Below, piece by piece: positions 9,960 to 18,464 of a DNA stretch of 64,000 nucleotides. The stretch lies in the NCBI GenBank assembly GCA_963806935.1, contig CAWEAT010000002.1, forward strand, positions 248,001-312,000, in the 5' to 3' direction. The notes under the pieces are model-generated. The model searched no databases. It was not told the DNA's origin and saw nothing but the letters and a program-made list of their open reading frames with translations. Positions within the stretch are counted from its first letter, which is position 1, and every line of letters begins with the position of its first letter. Both the position numbers and the translations under genes were made by a program. Origin of the DNA: Roseiarcus sp963806935. GTDB lineage: Bacteria; Pseudomonadota; Alphaproteobacteria; Rhizobiales; Beijerinckiaceae.

Positions 9960-10868
9960 TCAGGCCGGAGGCGAGGCGATGATCGCGGTCGGCGTAAACG
10001 CCAACCCGTAACGACGCAAGGTCTTTTGCACCGCCGGCTGCGGAGCTTCGCCGCTGGTGAAGATCGCGGCTCCGTCATGCGCCGGCGGCGCCCCCGGCCG
10101 CGCCGCGCCGATCAGCGCGTCGAGGCGGCGGGCGATTGCGGGCGCCGGATCGACGAAGCCGACCGGCCAGGGCGAAAGCCGCCTGAGCCGATCGACAATG
10201 AGCGGAAAGTGAGTGCAAGCGAGCACGACATGGTCGGTGCGCCGGCCCTCGCGTTCGACGAAACACGGCGCGATTTCGTGCGCGATCTCGGAATCCTCCA
10301 CCGTTTCGCCGCGCACGATGCGTTCGGCGATTATGGCAAGGAGCGAAGAACCGACCAGCGTTACTTCACAATCGGCGGCATGATCGCGCACCAGGGCATG
10401 GGTATAGTCGCGCGCCACGGTGCCGCGGGTCGCCAGTACGCTGATCATGCCCGATCGCGACGCGGCCGCCGCCGGCTTGATCGCGGGCACCGTGCCGACA
10501 AATGGCAGGCGCGGATAGGCGGCCCTGAGCGGCGGGAGAGCGAGGGTCGAGGCTGTACTGCAGGCGATGACGACGACGTCGGGCTCGGCTTTCCCGATGA
10601 GAGGCGCCATCACCCCCACAACCCGGGAGACGAGGGCAGCCTCGCCAAGCCGGCCATAAGGAAAGGCCGCGTCGTCGGCGGCGTAGACAATCTCAATGTC
10701 AGGCCTCAGACGTCGGACTTCGGCCAATACCGAAAGGCCCCCGAGTCCTGAATCGAACACGAGCGCGCGCGGCGCGCGCCCCCTCGCCGTCTCTGCGCCC
10801 AATTCGGCAAGCAGGTTCAAGCCCTCCTCGTTCTGTTCGTCGCCTGCCTGCTTCATTCGCCGACGCAT
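9960..10868 (-). CDS. murI: Glutamate racemase
   Basis: MurI interconverts L- and D-glutamate to feed peptidoglycan synthesis. The 302-residue product has the FDSGLGGLSVL motif at about 38-48, the first catalytic cysteine in IACSTAS (Cys103) and the second in LACTHFP (Cys218), the pair that serves as acid and base in this family. The ATG at 10868 is my choice; an ATG four codons later and a much longer open frame upstream are alternatives, but the longer frame would overlap the divergent tonB-like gene. The gene probably shares its promoter region with that divergent gene. Confidence 0.92.
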   Translation of the reverse strand: MRRRMKQAGDEQNEEGLNLLAELGAETARGRAPRALVFDSGLGGLSVLAEVRRLRPDIEIVYAADDAAFPYGRLGEAALVSRVVGVMAPLIGKAEPDVVVIACSTASTLALPPLRAAYPRLPFVGTVPAIKPAAAASRSGMISVLATRGTVARDYTHALVRDHAADCEVTLVGSSLLAIIAERIVRGETVEDSEIAHEIAPCFVEREGRRTDHVVLACTHFPLIVDRLRRLSPWPVGFVDPAPAIARRLDALIGAARPGAPPAHDGAAIFTSGEAPQPAVQKTLRRYGLAFTPTAIIASPPA

Positions 10869-10983
10869 ACGCCAATCGGGGCGCTCGGCAAAGTGACCGT
10901 CCGGCCATTGACCCGGCGGGAGCGATTCAGCCAAGGAAGGACGCCGCGCTTTTGCGGAAAGGGGTCGCGCGCTGACCGCTACG

Positions 10984-11950
10984 TTGTTGTCCGAGGCCGA
11001 TTTCACGGCCGAGCCGGTAGAGCGCCTTGACGCGCCCGATCCGCCGACGGCCGCCGAGCGGAAAGGCATGGCGGTCGCGCTCATCGCTGCGGCTGTGCTC
11101 CACCTGCTGATTCCGCTTGGATTGCTCGTCTATTACGAGCTTTGGCCGCCCTCTATGCCGACTGCGGTGCAGGAAATCCCGGTCGAGGTGGTCATCGAAC
11201 CGCCGCCGCCACCCCCTCCTCCCCCGAAGCCGAAACAGGCCGAAGACAAGCCCAAGCCGCCGCCGAAGCCGTTCGAGGAGAAGCCGGCGTTCGACGCGCC
11301 GGCGCCCGAGACCAAGGAGAAGGTCAACCGCGAGTCGCCGGACAAGACCACTGAAGCTCCGGCCTCCCAGGCGCCGCCGCCGCCAACCCCGGGCGCTCCG
11401 CCGAAAAGCGAGACGCAGGCGCCGGCGCCTGCGCCGGCCGATGAGCAAAAGGCGCAGACCGCGCCCGCGGCGCACGATCTTACGCCAACGCCACAAGGGG
11501 AATTGCCGGCGGACGTGACCCCTGCGCCCAACCATGACAGCGCCAAGGCCGCCGCGCCTGCGGCGCCCGCGCCCCCGGCCAAGGCGCCGCCCGGAGAGGC
11601 GCTTCCTACAATCGAGGACCTGCCGCAGTACAAGTTCGCGCGCGAAGTTCGAGCATTCCCCGGTCGCAAACGGCAACGCAGAATCACGTTATCTCACAGT
11701 CGTTTACGGGATGATCAAGTCGCATCTGCGCGAGAGCCCGGAACTCCACATCGACAGCGCCAATCGGCGCGGGGTGGTCGATTTCTACGTCGACGAGGGC
11801 GGCAACCTCGTCGGCCGCAAGCTGATCAGTTCGAGCGGTTCGCCCAATCTTGATCTGGCGGTCATGGCGGCGATCGCGGCGGCTGCACCTTACCCCGCGC
11901 CGCCGAACTGGTCGCCCCTTTACCTGACCTACAACTTCGGCAAACGCTAG
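10984..11950 (+). pseudogene. TonB-family energy transducer, interrupted by a frameshift
   Basis: The first part has a transmembrane helix (VALIAAAVLHLLIPLGLLV) and a long Pro/Lys/Glu-rich spacer with a run of nine prolines, as in TonB. The second part, in another frame, is the TonB C-terminal domain (ESRYLTVVYGMIKSHLRESP ... LDLAVMAAIAAAAPYPAPP ... YLTYNFGKR). The frame change falls near 11636-11645, where the sequence holds a (CG)4 tract; two extra bases there would join the halves as LPQYKFARAKFEHSPVANGN. Intact TonB proteins couple the proton motive force to outer-membrane receptors. The start is uncertain: TTG at 10984 or 10987, or ATG at 11068 with GGAAAGG ahead. No ExbB/ExbD or receptor gene is nearby. 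Confidence 0.8.
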
Positions 11951-11990
11951 GCCGGACCTTCTCGGTCACCCCGCCGCCGGATGCACAATA

Positions 11991-12230
11991 TCACTGCACA
12001 CAAGTGTAATTAACCCTGATCCGCTCAAAGTCAAAAGTGTAGTTGTCCCAATTGTGCACCGCCCTCATTCCGTATTTCGCGCATTCCCGACTGGCCTCGG
12101 CGTAGAACCGATATGCAGGGGGAAATCGGTCGCTCGGCGGCGCGTTGGGATAGTAGAGAAAGGTGACGTCGCGGTAGCTCCCGCACCCGGTCAGGGCCGT
12201 GAGCATCCCGATCAGGAAGACAATTCGCAT
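11991..12230 (-). CDS. Small lipoprotein of unknown function
   Basis: The 79-residue product begins MRIVFLIGMLTALTGCGS, which is a lipoprotein signal peptide with lipobox LTGC, so the mature protein would be lipidated at Cys16 and anchored in the envelope. The mature part is rich in Tyr and Phe, with two further cysteines that could form a disulfide. The ATG at 12230 follows GAGGGTGGGG at suitable spacing; the longer frame upstream lacks signs of coding. I do not recognise a named family. It converges with the tonB-like gene. Confidence 0.7.
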   Translation of the reverse strand: MRIVFLIGMLTALTGCGSYRDVTFLYYPNAPPSDRFPPAYRFYAEASRECAKYGMRAVHNWDNYTFDFERIRVNYTCVQ

Positions 12231-12394
12231 TCTGCCCCACCCTCGCGAATCGGCGGGCCGCCCAGGAGCAGCCCGACTCTCTGCCGCACTCTGCCCGCAC
12301 GTCGCCCTTCGCGCAAGCCTCTCGGACCGGGGGCAAACCTGGCGAGGCTCAATCGGATTCGCCGTTCCCATTCGTCCGAGAAGGCGCACGAGCT

Positions 12395-13912
12395 TCAATT
12401 CGCCATCGGCCCGTTCCGCAGGTAGCTTTGCAGCGCCTCGGCGGAGCCAGTTTCGTCCGCCAATCCGACGTAAGTGTCCGGGCGCAGGAGGTAAACGGCG
12501 TTCTGAGCCAATCCGGCGCGCGCGTATGCCGACGCCCATGGGAAAATCTGCAAGGGCAACTTCCTTTCCGCGCACGCGGCGACAAGCTCGGGGAGCGCGA
12601 CGCCGTAGACCTGCGCCTGCCAGACCGTCTTCGCGAGCGCGTCGTGATTGTCGACTCCATCGACGACCGCCCAGGGCATGCGGTCGCCGGCATGAACATG
12701 GCCCGCCCTGCCCTGGCTCAGCGGGCTCGCGCGATAATTCACGTTGATTTGCGACACGGTGCGGAACGCGAACTCCCTCGCCGCCTCGAACGACAGGGCG
12801 GCCTGCAAGGCGGCCGGCGCGATCCAGACCCGGATCAGATTCGCGAACTCCCCGTCAGCGGTCGCGACCGTGAAGGCCTGATCGGTCGTCTTGACCAGTC
12901 GCCGCGCGAAAGCAATGCGCTCGGTCTCATAAGAGTCGAGAAGCGCATCGGGCGCACCGTCGAGCGCAGCCTTCAGCTTCCAGGCGAGATTGATGGCGTC
13001 GCCAATTCCGGTGTTCATGCCCTGCCCTCCGGCGGGACTGTGGATGTGTGCGGCGTCGCCGAGCAGAAATGCGCGGCCAGCGCGGAACCTCTGCGCGACC
13101 CGGTGATGGACATGATAGGTCGAGAACCAGTTCGTTTTGTCGACCGTCAGCCTCAATTTCTTGATCGCGCGATCGCTCACGTCGTCGAACCGCAACTGGT
13201 CGCCAAGCTTCGCGCGTTCGCCACGCACGCTGCCAACCAGGCGCACGCGTCTTTCGCCGGCGAGCGGGAAGATCGCCAGAAAATCGGCCTCGTCCAGGTC
13301 GACATGCAGTTCGCCGTCGATCGGCGGACCCGACGCCACGACGTCGGCGACGTAGAAAAGCTCGCTGTATGTGCCGCCCGGAAAGCCCGCTCCCATCGTT
13401 TGTCGTACCTGCGAACGCGCGCCGTCGCAGCCGGCGATGTAAGCGGCCTCGATCATCTCCTGATCGCCATCGGCATGACGAAGCTCGGCGACGACATGGC
13501 CCCCCTCATCTCTGTAACTGACAAGCTCGGTCTTTCGGTCGACCGAAACCGCCATCGCCTCGAGGCGTTCGATAAGCAGGCGTTCGTGTTCGTCCTGCGG
13601 GAAAATGCGCAGATAGGGGTACGGGGTCAGGTCGACGCCAACTCGCTCGAAGTCTACGCGCGCCTTGCGTTCGCCGCGCGCCCAAAGATTGACTGCGGGA
13701 ACTTCACGCGCTCTTGCGACAACGGCGTCGGCGAGATCGAGCTGCCGGTAAAGCTCGAGCGTGCGGGCCTGAATGGCGAGCGCGCGCGAGGTCGTCCCCG
13801 GTTCGGCGGTCTTGTCCACGATTCGCGCCGTCACCCCGAGCTTGGTCAGCCACAGGGCGAGGACAAGCCCGGTCGGACCGGCGCCGACCACCAGAACGTC
13901 ACAAGCTTTCAT
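12395..13912 (-). CDS. FAD-dependent aromatic-ring monooxygenase
   Basis: The 505-residue enzyme belongs to the class A flavoprotein hydroxylases (PheA/TfdB/MhpA/Rox group), which use NAD(P)H and O2 to hydroxylate phenolic or polyketide-like substrates. It has the N-terminal dinucleotide fold VVGAGPTGLVLALWL, the middle FAD/NAD(P)H region with CDGARSQVRQ, and the GDAAHIHSPAGGQGMNTGIGD FAD-ribityl motif, followed by a thioredoxin-like C-terminal part ending in LRPDTYVGLADE. The substrate cannot be read from the sequence. Upstream is a 21-bp tandem repeat array that may be regulatory. No pathway partners adjoin it. Confidence 0.88.
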   Translation of the reverse strand: MKACDVLVVGAGPTGLVLALWLTKLGVTARIVDKTAEPGTTSRALAIQARTLELYRQLDLADAVVARAREVPAVNLWARGERKARVDFERVGVDLTPYPYLRIFPQDEHERLLIERLEAMAVSVDRKTELVSYRDEGGHVVAELRHADGDQEMIEAAYIAGCDGARSQVRQTMGAGFPGGTYSELFYVADVVASGPPIDGELHVDLDEADFLAIFPLAGERRVRLVGSVRGERAKLGDQLRFDDVSDRAIKKLRLTVDKTNWFSTYHVHHRVAQRFRAGRAFLLGDAAHIHSPAGGQGMNTGIGDAINLAWKLKAALDGAPDALLDSYETERIAFARRLVKTTDQAFTVATADGEFANLIRVWIAPAALQAALSFEAAREFAFRTVSQINVNYRASPLSQGRAGHVHAGDRMPWAVVDGVDNHDALAKTVWQAQVYGVALPELVAACAERKLPLQIFPWASAYARAGLAQNAVYLLRPDTYVGLADETGSAEALQSYLRNGPMAN

Positions 13913-13928
13913 CTCCGGCTCCTCAACT

Positions 13929-14035
13929 CCGGCGCAACGAAATCAAAGTCCGGCGCAACAAAATCAAAGCGCGGCGCAATAAAATCAAAGGCCGGGCGCA
14001 ACAAAAACCAAGCCAATCGCAACAAAATCCAAACG
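13929..14035. repeat. 21-bp tandem repeat array upstream of the monooxygenase gene
   Basis: About five imperfect copies of a 21-base unit with core GGCGCAACAAAATCAAAG start at 13929, 13950, 13971, 13992 and 14013. The first three are the best preserved and the last two have drifted. The array begins 17 bases upstream of the monooxygenase ATG. The period is two helical turns, which would put each unit on the same DNA face, but is also a multiple of three. No clear ORF with a ribosome site uses it. Confidence 0.75.
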
Positions 14036-14270
14036 CGGATTCAACCGCCTTTCCTGCCGCCGATCCCGGCTTTTCAATGGGTTACACCCGCCGGGACCGG
14101 CGTCTCCTCTGCGGGGACGCCGGAGGCCGGGGCGGGGTTCGCCGACATCAAGCATGATACCCGAGATTTCTGATTTTCACAAGTGAATTCGCGCTTCCCG
14201 TGGGACCAGCACGAATCGGTCGATCGGGACTGCGCTCCATTCGGGCTCGTGCCCGGCCAACCGGACGCCC

Positions 14271-14495
14271 TTATTTGACCAGCAACGCCACGACGATGAA
14301 GGCGATGATGACTAGCGCGCAACTGCCGATAAGCACATAGCGGAGGTTGTCACCGGTATGACCAGCGCGCACGGATTCCTTGTTGGCTTCGGTCACGATG
14401 GGTCGTTCGTGAGCTTGGGGTCGATCGTCCGCTTGGGATCGATCGTCCACTTCGGGTCGATCGTCCGCTTGGGGTCGTAGATGCACTTGATCCAT
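14271..14495 (-). CDS. Small single-pass membrane protein with a repetitive acidic N-terminus
   Basis: The 74-residue protein starts at the ATG at 14495, which has a GGAG ribosome site; a longer in-frame start exists but reads through non-coding-like sequence. The first third is built of hexapeptide repeats of the type DDRPQA encoded by 18-bp tandem repeats. The C-terminus is a hydrophobic helix (YVLIGSCALVIIAFIVVALLV) after the stretch RAGHTGDNLRYVL, a layout I associate with small inner-membrane proteins of Hyphomicrobiales of unknown role. The helix suggests a tail-anchored protein with the charged part in the cytoplasm. Confidence 0.6.
   Translation of the reverse strand: MDQVHLRPQADDRPEVDDRSQADDRPQAHERPIVTEANKESVRAGHTGDNLRYVLIGSCALVIIAFIVVALLVK
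14414..14477. repeat. 18-bp tandem repeat inside the small membrane protein gene
   Basis: About three and a half copies of an 18-base unit, CTTGGGGTCGATCGTCCG with one to three changes, start at 14414, 14432, 14450 and 14468. The unit length keeps the frame and codes for hexapeptides such as DDRPQA, DDRSQA and DDRPEV, so copy number could vary without disrupting the gene. Confidence 0.8.
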
Positions 14496-14692
14496 GGAGT
14501 GCTCCATTCTCGCCGAGGCTCTAGATCGCCTCGCCCGCCTTGCGGGACATGAAAGTCGAGGCGGCGTGGGCCTGCTGGGCCCGGATTGAAGGACAACACT
14601 CAAACAAGGCCCATTGTTCCCGTCACCGGCCCGAAAGGACCCGCCACGCCGGTTCAGGCGGCCTGGATCAAAAACTCTGGTAGAAAAGCGCG

Positions 14693-15574
14693 ATGGCCAG
14701 AATCAACATCGTGCATTCGACCGAATACACCTACCGCAACCCGGTCGGCCTGACCCGTCATCGCCTGATGCTTCGCCCTGACGACAGCCATGACCTCAGG
14801 CTTCACCATGCCGGCCTCGACGTCGATCCGAAGCCCTCGCTCGTTCATTGGACGCACGACGCATTCGACAATTCGATCTGCTTTCTCGAGTGGCCGGAGA
14901 CTCTACGGACGGAACGGCTCAGCATCGTTTCGACTCTCGAACTGACCCATCACCCGGATGGACCGCCGCTGCCGGTCTACAGCCTCGACCCGGGCGCCGA
15001 AGCCTTTCCGTTCGCCTATGCGGCCGAGGAGATTGCCGACCTTGCGAGCCTTGCCGAGCGGCAAACGCCAGATCCGGACGGAGCAGTGGAGGCGTGGGCG
15101 CGCCGCTTCGTCAGCAAGGGTAAGCCCCGTACGCTCGCGGTGATGGAGGCGATGACGCACGCGATCAAAGCCGAATTCCGTTATGAGGCCCGGCACGAGG
15201 AAGGCACACAGGCCGCGAGCGAGACGATCGCTCGCGGATCGGGCACGTGCCGCGATTTCGCGGTGCTGATGATGGAGGCGTTGCGCAGCTTCGGCGTGGC
15301 CGCGCGCTTCGTTACCGGATATCTCTATGACGATACCTCGGGGACGACGCGGGGCGGCGGCAGCACCCATGCGTGGTGCAACGCTTATTTGCCGGGGGCT
15401 GGATGGATGGAATACGATCCGACCAACGGCCTCATCGCCGGCTCGAACCTTGTCCGCGTTGGCGTCGCGAGGTCAGCCGCGCAAGCGTTGCCGGTCTCGG
15501 GCGGATATATCGGCGGGCCCAATGACTCGATCGGGCTCAGCGTGGACGTCGCCGTCCGCGCCGCGCTGATCTGA
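14693..15574 (+). CDS. Transglutaminase-like cysteine protease family protein
   Basis: The 293-residue protein has the N-terminal beta domain found in bacterial transglutaminase-like proteins (INIVHSTEYTYRNPV) and the papain-like core. The catalytic Cys is in RGSGTCRDFAVLMMEALRS, the His in GGGSTHAWCNAYLPG and the Asp in GWMEYDPTNG, giving a complete Cys-His-Asp triad. Family members hydrolyse or crosslink peptides and many act in the cytoplasm of proteobacteria on unknown targets. It is followed 33 bases later by glsA on the same strand, so the two may be co-transcribed. The substrate is not predictable. Confidence 0.88.
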   Translation: MARINIVHSTEYTYRNPVGLTRHRLMLRPDDSHDLRLHHAGLDVDPKPSLVHWTHDAFDNSICFLEWPETLRTERLSIVSTLELTHHPDGPPLPVYSLDPGAEAFPFAYAAEEIADLASLAERQTPDPDGAVEAWARRFVSKGKPRTLAVMEAMTHAIKAEFRYEARHEEGTQAASETIARGSGTCRDFAVLMMEALRSFGVAARFVTGYLYDDTSGTTRGGGSTHAWCNAYLPGAGWMEYDPTNGLIAGSNLVRVGVARSAAQALPVSGGYIGGPNDSIGLSVDVAVRAALI

Positions 15575-15607
15575 CCCGACCGGCGTCTCGGGACTGGGGA
15601 GCGAGGG

Positions 15608-16612
15608 GTGAGTTCCGACCGTCTGGGGGGCGCATCGGCAGATCCGGCCTATGTCTCGACCGGACGTCTGCCGTCGCCCGACGTGGTGCGTAGAGTGGTG
15701 TCGCAAGCGCATGAGCGCTTCCGCGAGAACCGCGACGGCTCGAACTCCGACGTCTATCCTGCGCTGGCCGACGCTGATCCCGATCTCTTCGGCCTCTGCG
15801 TGGTCGGGGTCAACGGCGCGGCTTACGCGAGCGGCGAATCCGATCACTTGTTCTCGATCATGAGCGTGTCGAAGCCGTTCGTGTTCGCCCTCGTCTGCGA
15901 AGCTCTGGGCCCGGAGGCCGCGCGCCGGCGCGTCGGCGTCAACGCGACCGGCCTGCCGTTCAACGCGCTCGAGGCAATCGAGCGCAGCGGCGACGGGCGG
16001 ACCAATCCGATGGTCAATCCTGGCGCGATCGCCGCGACCAGCCTCGCCCCCGGCTCGACGGTCGACGAACAATGGCGGTTCATCGCCGAGGGCCTGTCAC
16101 GATTCGCCGGCCGGACGCTCGAGATCAACGGCGCCGTGTTCGCCTCGGCCTCCAACGGCAATTCGCGCAACCAGGCGATCGGCCAGTTGCTTCACAGTTA
16201 CGGACAGATCGCCATCGACCCGGCCGACGCCGTCGACCTCTATACGCGCCAATGCTCGCTCAACGTGTCGGCGCGGGACCTTGCCGTCATGGGGGCAACC
16301 CTCGCCGACGGCGGGGTCAACCCGCTGACCCGGACGCGCGTGATCGACGCCGAAAGCTGCAAGTGCGCGTTGGCGGTGATGGCGACGGCGGGCCTCTACG
16401 AAACTTCGGGCGATTGGCTTTACGACGTCGGGCTGCCGGGCAAGAGCGGAATCGGCGGCGGCATCGTCACGGTTTCGCCCGGCAAGGGCGGGTTCGGCGC
16501 CTTCGCTCCGCGGCTCGACGACGCAGGCAACAGCGTCAAGGGGCAACTCGCGGCGCGATACCTTTCGGAGCGCCTGGGTTTGAGCCTGTTTGCCTCGGCG
16601 GCGGAAGTATGA
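15608..16612 (+). CDS. glsA: Glutaminase
   Basis: This 334-residue enzyme of the serine-dependent beta-lactamase-like glutaminase family converts L-glutamine to L-glutamate and ammonia in the cytoplasm. The SxxK motif is SVSK (Ser86, Lys89) in FSIMSVSKPFVFALV, and NPMVNPGAIA, SRNQAIGQLLHSYG and GLPGKSGIGGGIV are typical family blocks. It starts with GTG at 15608 behind GGGGAG. The sodium/glutamate symporter gene follows about 220 bases downstream, so the pair plausibly handles glutamate supply, acid resistance or osmotic adaptation. Confidence 0.95.
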   Translation: MSSDRLGGASADPAYVSTGRLPSPDVVRRVVSQAHERFRENRDGSNSDVYPALADADPDLFGLCVVGVNGAAYASGESDHLFSIMSVSKPFVFALVCEALGPEAARRRVGVNATGLPFNALEAIERSGDGRTNPMVNPGAIAATSLAPGSTVDEQWRFIAEGLSRFAGRTLEINGAVFASASNGNSRNQAIGQLLHSYGQIAIDPADAVDLYTRQCSLNVSARDLAVMGATLADGGVNPLTRTRVIDAESCKCALAVMATAGLYETSGDWLYDVGLPGKSGIGGGIVTVSPGKGGFGAFAPRLDDAGNSVKGQLAARYLSERLGLSLFASAAEV

Positions 16613-16747
16613 AATCCGCCCGCGTCATTGGGGTCAGCCGGGCGGCGGGAATGGATTGGCGCAAATTGCCTCTAGGTCGAAGCATGTGCTTGCCCCCACC
16701 GTCGCCACGGCAAGGGATAGAGAGCCTCGAGGGACGCAGCCGGCCGA

Positions 16748-16800
16748 TCCTCCCCTGCGAAGCGCGGGAGGGGGACCATGCGAAGCGTGGTGGAGGGGGC
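16748..16800. repeat. Intergenic double-hairpin (REP-like) sequence
   Basis: Between glsA and gltS there are two adjacent hairpins: CCTCCC (16749-16754) pairs with GGGAGG (16766-16771), and ACCATG (16775-16780) pairs imperfectly with CGTGGT (16786-16791). Both loops contain CGAAG or GCGAAGC. This looks like a short dispersed repeat of the REP kind and may also shape the mRNA between the two genes. Confidence 0.6.
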
Positions 16801-16829
16801 GCGCCGCTCGCAACCAATGGCCACAGACT

Positions 16830-18035
16830 ATGACGGCGATCGCGGCGCCCGGCCTGGTGACGTTCACGATCGCCATTCTCGTGTTCTTCGCCGGCGCGGG
16901 GCTCAATCGCCTCATCCCGCCGCTCCGACGCTGGAACATTCCGGAGGCGGTGACCGGCGGGCTGCTCGCCGCCGTCCTGACGCTTATCGCCTATGCCGGG
17001 CTCGGAATTGAGATCGGCTTCTCGCTCGAGGCGCGCGACCTGCTCTTGCTTTATTTCTTCACCGGCATCGGCCTTAACGCCAAGCTCGACGATCTCATTG
17101 CCGGCGGGCGGCCGTTTCTCGTGCTGCTCGGCCTGACCCTCGCCTATCTCGTGATCCAGAACCTGATCGCCGCCGGCAGCGTCGCCGCGCTCGGCCTGCC
17201 AAGGGGGATCACGCCCTTTCTCGGTTCGGCCTCGCTCATCGGCGGGCACGGCACGACAATCGCCTGGGCGCCGATCATTGCTGAGCGGTTCGGGCTCGCC
17301 AATGTGCTCGAAGTCGGCATCGCGACGGCGACGCTCGGGCTCGTGGTCGCGAGCCTGGTCGGCGGCCCGATCGCAGGCTTCCTGATCGCCCGCCACCAGC
17401 TCAGCGGCCCATCGGCGCCCGATCCGGTTGTCGGCCTGCCTGACGTCCCGGACGGAAAGCCGATCGACGACATCAGCCATGTCGGGCTTCTGCGCACGCT
17501 TCTCGTGCTCAATGTGGTGATCCTGATTGCTTATGCGCTCGAGGAGACGGTCGAACGGACCGGCGTCAAGCTGCCGCTGTTCGTCGTCTGTCTCCTGGTC
17601 GCCATCGTGATCACCAACATCATTCCGCGCCTCTTTCCCCGGCTTGAGTGGCCGACCCGGTCGCGCGCGCTCGCGCTGATCTCGGACCTCTCGCTCAATG
17701 TCTTTCTGGCGATGTCGCTGATGAGCATGCAGCTCTGGACGCTCGGCGGGCTCGGGCCGGCGCTGGTCGTCGTTCTGGCGGCCCAGACGATCGCGGCGGT
17801 CGCCTATATCGTCTTCGCCGTCTTCCCGGCGATGGGCGGAAACTATCAGGCCGCCGTGATTTCGGCCGGGTTCACCGGCATCAGCCTCGGCGCCACGCCG
17901 ACCGCGATCGCCAACATGACCGCGGTGACCAAGCTGCACGGCGCCTGCGCCCAGGCTTTCATCATCCTGCCGCTGGTCTCGGCTTTTTTCATCGACATCG
18001 CGAATGCATTCGCGATCGGATTCATGGCGAGGTGA
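16830..18035 (+). CDS. gltS: Sodium/glutamate symporter
   Basis: The 401-residue protein is a GltS-type ESS family carrier, which brings in L-glutamate with Na+ across the inner membrane. About ten hydrophobic helices are arranged as two inverted halves. The re-entrant regions carry the Gly/Ser-rich motifs GSASLIGGHGTTIAWAP and GFTGISLGATPTAIANM that line the transport path. I chose the ATG at 16830, which gives the normal family length; the frame continues upstream into the repeat and the end of glsA without a plausible start. Its position behind a glutaminase gene supports the glutamate role. Confidence 0.93.
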   Translation: MTAIAAPGLVTFTIAILVFFAGAGLNRLIPPLRRWNIPEAVTGGLLAAVLTLIAYAGLGIEIGFSLEARDLLLLYFFTGIGLNAKLDDLIAGGRPFLVLLGLTLAYLVIQNLIAAGSVAALGLPRGITPFLGSASLIGGHGTTIAWAPIIAERFGLANVLEVGIATATLGLVVASLVGGPIAGFLIARHQLSGPSAPDPVVGLPDVPDGKPIDDISHVGLLRTLLVLNVVILIAYALEETVERTGVKLPLFVVCLLVAIVITNIIPRLFPRLEWPTRSRALALISDLSLNVFLAMSLMSMQLWTLGGLGPALVVVLAAQTIAAVAYIVFAVFPAMGGNYQAAVISAGFTGISLGATPTAIANMTAVTKLHGACAQAFIILPLVSAFFIDIANAFAIGFMAR

Positions 18036-18066
18036 GGATAGGAGCGGCTTCGCGCCCGCCGTTCGA

Positions 18067-18309
18067 TCAATGACGGGGCGCCGCGCGGACCCCGCGCGCA
18101 TGTTCGGCGGTCGAACGCGCCCGCTGTCTCGTCCGCGTCCCCCTATGCCTTGACCGGGCCGCGTTCGATCCGGCGCCGGCCCCGGTTCGCGGCACGGCCG
18201 ACGGCGAGGCCACGCCAAGCGCCGGCTGGCTGGTCTGGGCGAAGGCGACCAGCGGTGCGAGCGTCAAGGCGACGGCAAGGCCGATCGAGGCGATCCTGTT
18301 GACCATCAT
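18067..18309 (-). CDS. Small predicted secreted protein
   Basis: The 80-residue frame starts MMVNRIASIGLAVALTLAPL followed by VAFAQTSQPALG, a clear Sec signal peptide with an AFA cleavage site. A CGGAG sequence precedes the start codons. The mature part is short, Gly/Ser-rich at first and then Arg-rich (SRHRGTRTRQRAR), which looks like a frame change; in the neighbouring frame the tail would read RRRIERGPVKA and stop near 18143. I do not recognise a family. The signal peptide is well supported, the C-terminal part is not. Confidence 0.5.
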   Translation of the reverse strand: MMVNRIASIGLAVALTLAPLVAFAQTSQPALGVASPSAVPRTGAGAGSNAARSRHRGTRTRQRARSTAEHARGVRAAPRH

Positions 18310-18464
18310 TGTCGACTCCGGGCAATACTGATTACGGCGCACCGCGCTTATCCCCCATAGCCCGCGTTGTCGAGGATCGCGTTGTGCGACCCGTCCGGGT
18401 TCAGCGCCGACCACCAGTGCTTTTCGGGCCCACAAACAACGATACGTGAAAGTGTCAGTTCCCC

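Noticed and set aside
12428..14173. A 581-codon plus-strand frame opposite the FAD monooxygenase
   Set aside because: It is antisense to a well-supported enzyme, and its end runs through the 21-bp repeats.
16536..18218. A 560-codon open frame on the minus strand opposite gltS
   Set aside because: It is antisense to a clear transporter gene, is extremely rich in Arg, Asp, Glu and Gly as expected for a shadow frame in GC-rich DNA, and shows no family motif.
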